64,000 nucleotides of DNA from Candidatus Dependentiae bacterium (GTDB lineage Bacteria; Babelota; Babeliae; Babelales; RVW-14), in contig JAFEAY010000025.1 of the NCBI GenBank assembly GCA_018266175.1, positions 186,001 to 250,000 of the forward strand. Direction: 5' to 3'. Position 1 is the first letter of the stretch; the number at the start of each line of letters is the position of its first letter. The position numbers were made by a program, and so were the translations under genes. Below the pieces are notes generated by a model. It searched no databases. It worked only from the letters and a program-made list of their open reading frames with translations, and had not been told where the DNA came from. Below are positions 7,840 to 15,152 of the stretch, piece by piece.

Positions 7840-9405
7840 ATGCATAAAAAATCTATTTGTTTGTTACTCGCCATTCTTCTGACAACAATTCTGCAAAGCT
7901 GGGCGGCTGATATTACATTACTCAACTGTACTGAAGCAGGTTTAGCAATTGCTCGGGGGCCACTTGCCGCACTATCTTACCGCAACCACGGTCAGTACAC
8001 CAAGAATGCAAAGGCTATTCACGTAGCAGCAGATGTAGTGCGCTTGGCAAATGAAGTTCTCTCGCTTGTTAATCATTCACAAATTGATTATTCAAAAGGG
8101 TCAAATCGTTCTTCATGCTTTTGGATTTTTCTTGATGTCTCAAACTTTTTTCTCGATTTGATTACCCGAAACAGAAAACAAAAACTTGGTACTGACAATA
8201 TTGAACTATCACAAGAACAAAAAGAGAAAATAAATCGGTTAGTCGAGATCTCTCAAACGTATTTATTACCTTTTGTTGAAAGTACAACAGCTTTTTACCG
8301 AGCTCTTAACATCGACCAATCAGCAAAAAATTATTCCTATCGCCGAAGAGCACAAGCGCTCTGCTCAATTTCGCGCGCACTTTCAATCTACTTAAATCAT
8401 CAGCAATCGAAAATGGCAATTACCTTGCTGCTAGGTACCATTACAGAAATGATCTGCATTTTAAATGTGCAAGTACCTGGAGATGAACCCGAGCCTCCTA
8501 CTTGGGAAGATTATGCACAACCGATACCAATACAAATGGTAGGTCAATTAGCAATTATCAACGAAGGAAACAATACACACCCAAATTACGTGGTGTATCG
8601 TAATGGTGTGCGCCATCATGAGCTTGGAGCATATGATCCTATTGAACAGAATGCTTGGCAGCCTGGTCAATTTGTTCGCGTTCTAGTATGCAATCATGCA
8701 CTACAATTTCATGTTCATGACAATTTTTACCCGCAATGTCCAGTGTGCAACCGTCGCTTAAACCCATGGGAAAGCGAGCTTCTTACAATCCCTGGTGAAA
8801 TACCGGTAGCCCCATATGTAGCACCAGCTCCAGTAGCTACTTATGTAGCACCAGCTCCAGCACCCGAAGAACCTCCTATAAATAATCAAACGCGAGTACA
8901 ACTTATTCGCTTTATCAATGGAAATATTGGATTAGACGTTGAACAAGATGGCTATATAACAACAACTCCACGCACTCTTGCTCTTGGAAATTTCAGAGCT
9001 GGTCAACGAGTACGCGTCTTTGTTTGTGGGCATGCAGCACTTGAGGATGAAGATGATCAAATGGCACAAATTCATGCGCGAGATATCGCAATAGATATTG
9101 CGAATGGCTATCCTCCACGCGAAGAAACCTGCACCCAAGTCGGCTGTGATATTCTTCGCGATCGTGCAACAGAAAGGGTTATGACTATTCCAATTGGAAT
9201 TTTCCATCAACCTTTAAATCCCATTAACCTTGACGATTACGACGACGACAACGACGATGATGACGACGACCATGACGATAACGACGACGATCATGACGAT
9301 GACTTTATCACGACCCAAGTACCCTTTGACCAGCGACAAATTGACCTTAATTATTCATCTGATGATGCAAGTGATAGCGATTATTCAGACGAAGGCGACT
9401 TATAA
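7840..9405 (+). CDS. Secreted family protein 2: RGPLAAL domain, two zinc-like modules, poly-Asp tail
   Basis: 521 residues, starting 5 bases after the previous stop. ATG 7840 opens a signal peptide ending SWA. The shared helical domain follows (ARGPLAALSYRNHGQYTK, VAADVVRLANEVL). Two copies of the C-x-H...C module come next: FVRVLVCNHA with CPVC, and RVRVFVCGHA with a C-x4-C pair. They are separated by a Pro-Ala-rich linker with a repeated YVAPAP unit. The last 60 residues are almost pure Asp with His and Asn, then a DSDYSDEGDL end, which should be disordered and may bind cations. It is clearly an expanded paralog of 6743-7834 with the zinc-like module duplicated. Confidence 0.78.
   Translation: MHKKSICLLLAILLTTILQSWAADITLLNCTEAGLAIARGPLAALSYRNHGQYTKNAKAIHVAADVVRLANEVLSLVNHSQIDYSKGSNRSSCFWIFLDVSNFFLDLITRNRKQKLGTDNIELSQEQKEKINRLVEISQTYLLPFVESTTAFYRALNIDQSAKNYSYRRRAQALCSISRALSIYLNHQQSKMAITLLLGTITEMICILNVQVPGDEPEPPTWEDYAQPIPIQMVGQLAIINEGNNTHPNYVVYRNGVRHHELGAYDPIEQNAWQPGQFVRVLVCNHALQFHVHDNFYPQCPVCNRRLNPWESELLTIPGEIPVAPYVAPAPVATYVAPAPAPEEPPINNQTRVQLIRFINGNIGLDVEQDGYITTTPRTLALGNFRAGQRVRVFVCGHAALEDEDDQMAQIHARDIAIDIANGYPPREETCTQVGCDILRDRATERVMTIPIGIFHQPLNPINLDDYDDDNDDDDDDHDDNDDDHDDDFITTQVPFDQRQIDLNYSSDDASDSDYSDEGDL
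9232..9306 (+). repeat. GAC/GAT low-complexity run encoding poly-Asp
   Basis: About 75 bases made almost only of GAC, GAT and occasional CAT and AAC codons. They encode an Asp stretch with spaced His and Asn near the end of the second family protein. Such runs change length easily by slippage. Confidence 0.8.
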
Positions 9406-9408
9406 CCT

Positions 9409-10497
9409 ATGAAAAAAATAAAGCTTTTTATTACATTTACCAGCTTACTGCTTGTATCTTCACGCGTTTTGCAAGCAGATACTTCATACCCTCTGAGCAG
9501 CTATGCAGAGATGACAACGGCAGTGCTTCGTGGACCACTTGCTGCACTTTCGCACCACAACCATGGGAAGTACACCGATAAAGCGAAAGCTATTCACGTA
9601 GCAGCAGATGTAGTGCGCTTGGCAAATGAACTCTTAACGATTGTTAATCACCCAGGTGACTACCATTTCTCTTCAAGCTTTTGGGCTGTTTTTGATCTTA
9701 TAAATTTATATATCGATTTATTTAAAAAAGATGAGGAATCATCTGACAACTTGATAAATTTAAATACCGAGCATACAGAGCTCATTAATATTTTAGGTAA
9801 GGTATCGCAAACGTGCTTGCTGCCACTTACTGAAAGTACAACGACATTGTACCGTGCAATGAATGTCGACCAAACCCCTCAAGGCTCAATTCTGCGAAGA
9901 CAAGAAGAAGCTTTTTGCTCACTTGCACGCGCGATCTCAATATTTTTAAATCATCAGCACTCTGAGCCAGCACTGACGTTACTGCTCGCTGCGGTAACAG
10001 AAACCATTCTTGCAATAAGCAACTACCCAAGAATAGATGTTACACCAGAACCAATAATAATTCCTCTTCAACTCAATCAAACAAGCAATAACGCTATTAA
10101 TTTAGAAAATAATCAACAACAACAAAATAATCTTGATGATCCAGAAGAAGAAGAAGAAGAAGAAGAAGAAGAAGAGCTTATTTTCTACGACGCTCCTGAT
10201 CATCCTGATGATGAAGAGCTACAAGTTCATGATAATAATCCAGAGCACGTGATGCCAGCTCTGGAAGATGATGATAACAATAATGACGAAGAAGAATTTA
10301 TTTTCTACGATGCTCCTGATCATCCTGATGATGAAGAGCCACAAACTCATGACAATAATCCAGAGCACGTGATGCCAGCTCTGGAAGATGATGATAACAA
10401 TGATGACGAAGAAGAATTTATTTTCTACGATGCTCCTGATCATCCTGATGATGAAGAGCTACCATCTGATGGCGATAATCCAAAAAAATATGATTAG
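9409..10497 (+). CDS. Secreted family protein 3: RGPLAAL domain plus acidic repeat tail
   Basis: 362 residues, starting 3 bases after the previous stop, so probably translated from the same mRNA. The signal peptide ends VLQA. The shared domain is present (LRGPLAALSHHNHGKYTDKA, VAADVVRLANELL). Instead of the zinc-like module of its neighbours it has an acidic, probably disordered tail. The tail starts with a run of 11 Glu and then has nearly three copies of a 40-residue unit beginning IFYDAPDHPDDEE and containing PEHVMPALEDDD. Function unknown. The tail differs so much from its paralogs that the C-terminus may define specificity. Confidence 0.78.
   Translation: MKKIKLFITFTSLLLVSSRVLQADTSYPLSSYAEMTTAVLRGPLAALSHHNHGKYTDKAKAIHVAADVVRLANELLTIVNHPGDYHFSSSFWAVFDLINLYIDLFKKDEESSDNLINLNTEHTELINILGKVSQTCLLPLTESTTTLYRAMNVDQTPQGSILRRQEEAFCSLARAISIFLNHQHSEPALTLLLAAVTETILAISNYPRIDVTPEPIIIPLQLNQTSNNAINLENNQQQQNNLDDPEEEEEEEEEEELIFYDAPDHPDDEELQVHDNNPEHVMPALEDDDNNNDEEEFIFYDAPDHPDDEEPQTHDNNPEHVMPALEDDDNNDDEEEFIFYDAPDHPDDEELPSDGDNPKKYD
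10171..10461 (+). repeat. 120-bp in-frame tandem repeat, about 2.4 copies
   Basis: Copies start near 10171, 10291 and 10411 (the last partial), with an exact 120-base period. Copies two and three are nearly identical, which suggests recent unequal duplication. It encodes the 40-residue FYDAPDHPDDEE unit of the third family protein. Confidence 0.85.
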
Positions 10498-10521
10498 AAT
10501 TAATAGAATTGAAAAATTAAT

Positions 10522-11724
10522 ATGAAAAAAATAAAACTTCTTACCACCCTCACATGCTCGTTCTTGCTGTCTTCACCAACCCTCCAAGCGGATAGTCCCT
10601 ACTCTGCGAGTAATTATGCTGAAATTGCGTGCGCTGCACTCCGTGGACCCCTGGCAGGAATTTCAAACTATTACTACGCACACAATGAACACTCGGGTAA
10701 AGCTCGAGTAGTACATCTTGCAACAGATTGCTTACGGCTTGCAAATATTATTTTGAGCATAAAAAATCACCCCAATGATTTAAAAAAATATACGACCATG
10801 TGGGGGCTTATTGATAGTGTTAACCTGCTTATCGATAGCCTACACGCCAACCCAACTCCTCTTGATGGGAGCCAAAAGCACAATGATGACTTGATTTATG
10901 ATGATGAAGAATATCAAAAAATTTATAGTCTCATCGAAAAGTTACGCGCTTCACTTGCCTGTGGCATTCTTCCGGCCATTGAAGGTAGCACTGCCCTTGC
11001 AACCGCTCTTTCTGTGGATGGTGCTCAGCTTGATGTTGATAATAGCCTATTCCGCTTACGCCTTCAAGCAACTCAATCGCTTGCACGATCAATCAATATG
11101 CTCGTCAATGCAAAAACAAAAAATGAAAGAATATCCGCTGCTCTTTTTGTGCTCCTCAACGCAGCAATGGTTGCTGAAGATTTTTCATCAAACAGATTAA
11201 TTCAAATACCACGAGCTCGAGCAAGAAATGTAAATGCCGAAATTTCGAATGAGCATGGCTTTGTTATCATTATTACACGCGCTGATGAAACCGTAGACCG
11301 AATTGTTTTTGGATTCTTGATTCCCGGTACGGATACAGTTATTCCTGGCAATAGCACGGTCCGAGTATTCCCGTGCTGTAATGATGTTCAATTTATTCAA
11401 AATGCCCATCCAATGGCAGCATTTCATCGTTGCCAATATAGCAATATAAGTCGCAATTACTACGATTTCAATATAACGCCAAATGAAAGTGCTCGACTTC
11501 AAGTGGGCTTTGACCAAACAGTAAGACCACTCCGGGTATTTCAGACTCTTGAACTTGAGCCAACCGCAACCCCCGATGAAATTCGAAGACAGTTTCGAGT
11601 ATTATCACTTCGCTATCATCCTGATAGAAACAATACACCTGAAGCAGTTGCTCGCATGCAAGAAATCAATCAAGCATACGATTTTGTATTAAACAGAAAT
11701 CAGGAAGCTGATTTAGTTGACTAA
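10522..11724 (+). CDS. Secreted family protein 4: RGPLAAL domain with C-terminal J domain
   Basis: 400 residues, 24 bases after the previous gene. The signal peptide ends TLQA. The N-terminal shared domain is more divergent (LRGPLAGISNYYYAHNEHSG, LATDCLRLANIIL). A middle module with VRVFPCCND and HRC resembles the C-x-H...C modules of paralogs 1 and 2, but the ligands are altered. Residues about 335-395 are a J domain: FQTLELEPTATPDEIRRQF, then the HPD motif in LRYHPDRNNTPEAV and INQAYDFVL. J domains stimulate Hsp70 ATPases through HPD. Because this protein carries an export signal, its Hsp70 partner would be outside the cytoplasm or in a host cell. That is inference. Confidence 0.82.
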   Translation: MKKIKLLTTLTCSFLLSSPTLQADSPYSASNYAEIACAALRGPLAGISNYYYAHNEHSGKARVVHLATDCLRLANIILSIKNHPNDLKKYTTMWGLIDSVNLLIDSLHANPTPLDGSQKHNDDLIYDDEEYQKIYSLIEKLRASLACGILPAIEGSTALATALSVDGAQLDVDNSLFRLRLQATQSLARSINMLVNAKTKNERISAALFVLLNAAMVAEDFSSNRLIQIPRARARNVNAEISNEHGFVIIITRADETVDRIVFGFLIPGTDTVIPGNSTVRVFPCCNDVQFIQNAHPMAAFHRCQYSNISRNYYDFNITPNESARLQVGFDQTVRPLRVFQTLELEPTATPDEIRRQFRVLSLRYHPDRNNTPEAVARMQEINQAYDFVLNRNQEADLVD

Positions 11725-11797
11725 GAAAATCTAGAAAATATAAATCAACCTACCATTATCCCTGCTGGGCCAGTATTTTTAACTGAAGAATAAAAAT

Positions 11798-11840
11798 AAA
11801 CCCCCGAAGTTTTAGAATTTAAAACTTCGGGGGTTTTATC
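11798..11840. terminator. Bidirectional intrinsic terminator
   Basis: Arms AAACCCCCGAAGTTTT (11798-11813) and its exact complement (11821-11836) with a 7-base loop and T/A tracts on both sides. It sits between the end of the four-gene plus-strand family and the convergent minus-strand gene at 11862. Confidence 0.85.
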
Positions 11841-11861
11841 ATCACAATAAGCTATAAACTT

Positions 11862-12146
11862 TTATTTCATAAAGCCGCGACAGAAGGTTCTGATCTTCTC
11901 AACAGCTATTTTAAGCGCAACATTAATTTGAGTAATATCCAGGGTCACGAGGCCATAGTAAATAAGTGCAAGGCCACCAACAAAAAGAAGCGTTTGCATG
12001 ATCACTTTATGCGCTATGAGCACAAAAAGTGTTCCCAAGAAAATTGCAACCAAGCCTTTGATGACGTTCATATTGGGCAAGTCGCAGCAATTTACCTTAT
12101 TACCACCCTCTATAGGCTTATTTTTTTGTTCATTACCATTATCCAT
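11862..12146 (-). CDS. Small membrane protein, one hydrophobic hairpin
   Basis: 94 residues. A polar N-terminus with two Cys (NCCDLP) is followed by a hydrophobic block of about 45 residues (VIKGLVAIFLGTLFVLIA and LLFVGGLALIYYGLVTL), which reads as two transmembrane helices. The end is basic. ATG at 12146 is preferred because GGAGG stands 6 bases before it; the ATG at 12152 abuts the GGAGG. The hydrophobic part resembles the 51-residue protein at 12294-12449, suggesting paralogs. No known function. Confidence 0.6.
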   Translation of the reverse strand: MDNGNEQKNKPIEGGNKVNCCDLPNMNVIKGLVAIFLGTLFVLIAHKVIMQTLLFVGGLALIYYGLVTLDITQINVALKIAVEKIRTFCRGFMK

Positions 12147-12293
12147 TCCCATCCTCCCTTCTCATGAATTGTTTAAACCACGCATCCATCAGCAGTTCCT
12201 TGCTAGGATGAACAGTTTTAATCTTAGCACACGCGCATAAATAAATTCAATCTTTGAATATTTTTCACGAAGGGTTGAGAATAAAAGGAAGTT

Positions 12294-12449
12294 TTAGTAA
12301 GGGCGACGACCAATCATTTTAAGCCCAGTCACAATCAGATAGAAACCAAAACCGACGCAGAGATACTTGAGAATTGTTATGCCAATCAATGAAGCAACAA
12401 TAAGAATCCCAACAACACACAAGAGTAAACCGTTTATTTGCTTATCCAT
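12294..12449 (-). CDS. Small membrane protein of 51 residues
   Basis: The frame starts at ATG 12449 (MDKQINGLLLCVVG) and ends IGRRPY at TAA 12294-12296. Nearly the whole protein is hydrophobic, with two predicted transmembrane helices (LLLCVVGILIVASLIG and YLCVGFGFYLIVTGL) and a basic end. It lies 15 bases after the FkbM gene and 147 bases before the similar 94-residue membrane protein, so the three may form one unit. The ribosome-binding site is weak. I call it from composition, frame and its resemblance to the neighbour. Confidence 0.5.
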   Translation of the reverse strand: MDKQINGLLLCVVGILIVASLIGITILKYLCVGFGFYLIVTGLKMIGRRPY

Positions 12450-12464
12450 ACTATTCAGAATCTT

Positions 12465-13355
12465 TCAATCTTTGGAATTCATTGTACTGGGCAGACATAA
12501 AATACGTACATTTCCTTGTAGTTCACTTTTATTAAACTGAACAAGATAATTATATTTTATAACATAAAAATTATATCTCAGCGAAAGGAGTGACTGCTGA
12601 ACCTGGTCAAATAATTCAATTTTATCTTTTGCATCAGATTTCAAGCAATATTCAAATATTATTACCGGCTTAAATTGTGCAATTGACTTAAGCGAGCCCA
12701 TTAAAACATCTAAATCAAAACCTTCGGCATCAATTTTTATAAGATCCAAGCGATCAAGCTTGTTGTATTCAATAAAATTATCAAGGGTCTCAACATTAAC
12801 CGTGTAAGTATTACTCAAATTTTCTTGATTACCTTCATCTGACTCAGTCAGAAAAGATGTCCCTTGATTTGATGAGTTTTCATCAAACCCATGTAAAAAA
12901 AATTCTCCAGACTTACTCGCCAACCCAAGCGGAATAGGTTTTATGCAAAACATCCGATTGAGGGTTATATTTTCATCCAATTTTTGAAAAATCATTGGAT
13001 GAGGCTCAAATGCATAGACAGATCCTGAAGAGCCAACCAGCTTCCCGAGCTTTAATGAATGAATGCCGATGTTTGCACCAACATCAACTACGGTTGCACC
13101 GGCGTAAACAAACCGCTCAAATAATTTTGAAATAAAAAACTCATACCCACCATAAAAAAATAGGCTCCATTCTAAAAATGATGCCGTATTTATTTTAAAA
13201 AGCAGGTCATCATTAATAAAAATAACTCTCTCAATGAAGTCTTTTTTTCTGGTATCAGGGTTATAAATAAATCTCAAAAACCGGTCTAAACGCTCAAGGT
13301 TCCTCTTTCTGGTAAATTGAGCAATTTTGATTATTAATCGATTTTTAAGATTCAC
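12465..13355 (-). CDS. FkbM-family SAM-dependent methyltransferase
   Basis: 296 residues, no signal peptide. The SAM-binding core is clear: TVVDVGANIGIHSLKLGKLV (motif I), VYAFEPHP (motif II), LDLIKIDAEGFDLDVLMGS (the FkbM DAEG motif) and a FEYC segment. FkbM enzymes O-methylate sugars or small molecules and often sit with cell-surface glycan genes; the substrate here is unknown. The start is a GTG at 13355, supported by AAGGG 6 bases upstream; no in-frame ATG lies near. The first 80 residues precede the methyltransferase fold. Confidence 0.88.
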   Translation of the reverse strand: MNLKNRLIIKIAQFTRKRNLERLDRFLRFIYNPDTRKKDFIERVIFINDDLLFKINTASFLEWSLFFYGGYEFFISKLFERFVYAGATVVDVGANIGIHSLKLGKLVGSSGSVYAFEPHPMIFQKLDENITLNRMFCIKPIPLGLASKSGEFFLHGFDENSSNQGTSFLTESDEGNQENLSNTYTVNVETLDNFIEYNKLDRLDLIKIDAEGFDLDVLMGSLKSIAQFKPVIIFEYCLKSDAKDKIELFDQVQQSLLSLRYNFYVIKYNYLVQFNKSELQGNVRILCLPSTMNSKD

Positions 13356-13483
13356 AAGCTACCCTTCTGATTCGGATAAAATAATATTAAAACATTATAT
13401 ATCTGTTTTCTCTAAAAATTCAACCTCACGAAACAAGCCTTTTATTCATATTTCTAAAAATAAAAGGACTCATTATAATTTGC

Positions 13484-13852
13484 TTAGAAGGGACAAATAG
13501 AATCAACTGCAGAGCGAGCAAATAATTCAATCATAATACTTGTATGCTGCTGCTCTTTTGCAAGATCATATGCAGTCTTACCTTGAGGCGTTTTTATTCG
13601 GCTATTGCACTTCATATCAAGTAATTCAATCACGACATTGAGATGACCAAAGTATGCGGCATAATGGAGAGCCGTCCAACCACACTCATCAATCGCATTA
13701 AAATCAGCACCTCTATCAAGAGCTTGTCGCACATTTCTGAGAATTCCAGATTTTACATTTTCAAATAACTTCTTTTCTTGAATACCCAAAGCGTTAACAT
13801 GAAAAACTGATAAAAAACCCACAAGAAAAATTATTACTTTTATAAAATTCAC
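13484..13852 (-). CDS. Secreted ankyrin-repeat protein, short
   Basis: 122 residues. The signal peptide (about 21 residues) ends VNA. Residues 35-110 hold two and a half ankyrin repeats (GADFNAIDECGWTALHYAAY and GHLNVVIELLDMKCNSRIKT, then GKTAYDLAKEQQH). Ankyrin repeats bind protein partners. Small secreted ankyrin proteins are common in intracellular bacteria, where some act on host proteins; a host target here is inference. The start is GTG at 13852 with AAGG 8 bases upstream. Confidence 0.82.
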   Translation of the reverse strand: MNFIKVIIFLVGFLSVFHVNALGIQEKKLFENVKSGILRNVRQALDRGADFNAIDECGWTALHYAAYFGHLNVVIELLDMKCNSRIKTPQGKTAYDLAKEQQHTSIMIELFARSAVDSICPF

Positions 13853-13939
13853 TTTTACTACCTTTTAAAGAATTAAATTCTTAAAATGATAATAAAATCG
13901 GATAGGAAATGCAATGTGCACATATAATTACTGAATCAA

Positions 13940-14188
13940 TCAAAAAAATAAGCCCATTACTGTATTCGCAAAAGCGATAAAAATAATAAAGTAGAGATAT
14001 TTTGAAAATAAAATTGGATCGGTAAAAGACGGCGCCAGAATAAGATAAAACAGCATATTAAGATTAGCTCTATAAAAATCAGAACGTCTAAACACTCTCT
14101 TCATAACTCTTGTTATAACAAAATATCCAAGTATGTTTCCTACTAATGCGCTTATTAAATACAGTAATAAATTATATAACACAATCAT
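13940..14188 (-). CDS. Small membrane protein, hypothetical
   Basis: 82 residues with two or three hydrophobic segments (YNLLLYLISALVGNILGYFV near the start, LNMLFYLILA in the middle, YFIIFIAFANTVMGLFF at the end) and a basic patch VMKRVFRRSDFY between them. Not recognised. It lies alone between the ankyrin gene and the tRNA unit, with only a weak ribosome-binding site, so its reality is likely rather than certain. Confidence 0.5.
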   Translation of the reverse strand: MIVLYNLLLYLISALVGNILGYFVITRVMKRVFRRSDFYRANLNMLFYLILAPSFTDPILFSKYLYFIIFIAFANTVMGLFF

Positions 14189-14220
14189 TTAACAAATCCC
14201 GATATTAAAAAAGAGCTACA

Positions 14221-14272
14221 AATAACAAAGCGGTCACGAATTTTTATATCGTGACCGCTTTGTTATTTTTTT
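14221..14272. terminator. Strong hairpin downstream of the tRNA unit
   Basis: Arms AATAACAAAGCGGTCACGA (14221-14239) and its exact complement (14249-14267), a 9-base loop, and a T run to 14272. For the minus-strand tRNAs it lies directly downstream. The plus-strand T tract is stronger, so it probably works in both directions. Confidence 0.8.
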
Positions 14273-14300
14273 ATTCTATGAGCTGCGCAGCAGCAAAGTA

Positions 14301-14377
14301 TGGCGTCCCCAAGGGGATTCGAACCCCTGTTACCAGAATGAAAATCTGGTGTCCTAGGCCGACTAGACGATGGGGAC
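14301..14377 (-). tRNA. tRNA-Glu (TTC)
   Basis: 77 bases including an encoded CCA. The acceptor stem GTCCCCA pairs with TGGGGAC; anticodon stem CCAGA/TCTGG encloses TTTTCAT, giving anticodon TTC. The T arm has GGTTCGAATCC. It is the second gene of a two-tRNA unit behind tRNA-Lys, 23 bases away. Confidence 0.96.
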
Positions 14378-14400
14378 GCGTAATTTCAATTTCAAGAGAA

Positions 14401-14476
14401 TGGTGAGCCGCGTAGGATTCGAACCTACGACCCACAGCTTAAAAGGCTGTTGCTCTACCGACTGAGCTAGCGGCTC
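14401..14476 (-). tRNA. tRNA-Lys (TTT)
   Basis: 76 bases including an encoded CCA. Acceptor GAGCCGC/GCGGCTC, D arm AGCTCAGTCGGTAGAGC, anticodon loop CTTTTAA giving anticodon TTT, T arm GGTTCGAATCC. A consensus-like promoter stands 31 bases upstream. Confidence 0.96.
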
Positions 14477-14506
14477 TCTTGACTTAGTTGCATTTAATAT
14501 GAAGAA

Positions 14507-14535
14507 AATTTATATCAATACATCGGCTTTGTCAA
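14507..14535 (-). promoter_or_regulatory. Promoter of the tRNA-Lys/tRNA-Glu unit
   Basis: Minus strand: a perfect -35 TTGACA at 14535-14530. The -10 lies within the overlapping TATAAATT at 14514-14507, with 15 to 17 bases of spacing depending on the register. Predicted from consensus. Confidence 0.7.
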
Positions 14536-14747
14536 GCAAAAAGCCTCATAAAACTGAGGTTGTAGCTTTTTTATCATCAAAAATTGATTATGATAATCTT
14601 TTACATAACCATAATAACACATCTTTTATTCCTGACAAAGATATTTTTACGCATATTGTCTTAGAACCTATACGAAAATTAATTGATTAAAGATAAGCTT
14701 TTCTCCATGAGGTATAATACCTCGTGTAAAAAAGAGGAGAAAGGCTT

Positions 14748-15116
14748 ATGAGCCATGATATACCAGATTCATTTTGGGAAGAACTAAAATCAATTGTAAA
14801 AGCTCCGCTTGGAGGAGAAAAAACAGGAAAAAATCCAACGGATAGAAGAAAGCTTGGGTGAAAGAAAAGTATGCTTGTTGACCCAAGAGGAGCTCCTCTT
14901 GGCATCGCAATTGGATCAGCAAACAAGCGCAGATCGAAAAACAATTTTGAAAAAGCTTCATCTCGACACAGGTGGATTGTTCAACGATCGATTGGCTGAC
15001 TTAATCATTTTTAATCAATTCGCATTCGCTGGGCAAGGCGCCAATCATCGTTCTTGGGTTTATGTTAATTTGCCTGTTCTTACAAGCTTTTTGCTATGTC
15101 GGGAATTTTCAACTGA
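14748..15116 (+). pseudogene. Degenerate IS5-type transposase
   Basis: One frame from ATG 14748 reads as a shortened transposase interrupted by four internal stops. Recognisable pieces are FWEELKSIVK at the start, NPTDRRKLG, then MLVDPRGAPLGIAIGSAN after a TGA, HRWIVQRSIG before another TGA, SIRIRWARRQSSFLGLC, and FACSYKLF at the end. These are the usual order in IS5/IS427-like transposases. The catalytic middle between GSAN and HRW is mostly deleted. It is dead by both point mutations and deletion. I see no clear terminal inverted repeats; a short palindrome GAGGTATAATACCTC at 14709-14723 contains a -10-like TATAAT. Confidence 0.78.
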
Positions 15117-15145
15117 CTTATCAAACTTGATAAGTCAGTTGAAAA
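15106..15145. repeat. 19-bp perfect inverted repeat after sufC
   Basis: Arms 15106-15124 and 15127-15145 (TTTTCAACTGACTTATCAA and its complement) with a 2-base centre. It lies just beyond the sufC stop and overlaps the end of the transposase remnant. It lacks a separate T tract, so it may be an RNA-stabilising hairpin or a terminator. Confidence 0.7.
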
Positions 15146-15152
15146 ATAAACT

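Noticed and set aside
9230-9412. Thr/Met-rich frame inside the poly-Asp run
   Set aside because: Frame-shifted reading of a GAC/GAT repeat.
10219-10443. Hydrophobic repeated frame opposite the acidic repeat
   Set aside because: Antisense shadow of the 120-bp repeat.
14499-14690. Open frame of 63 codons on the plus strand between the tRNAs and the transposase remnant
   Set aside because: It overlaps the tRNA promoter on the other strand, has no ribosome-binding site and resembles nothing. Possibly the tail of a gene cut by the insertion, but there is no support.
14860-15000. Reassigned TGA codon, suggested by TGA inside the transposase frame
   Set aside because: TGA serves as a normal stop elsewhere (for example at the end of the lasso cyclase and both precursor genes), and the transposase also contains TAA stops, so it is a pseudogene.
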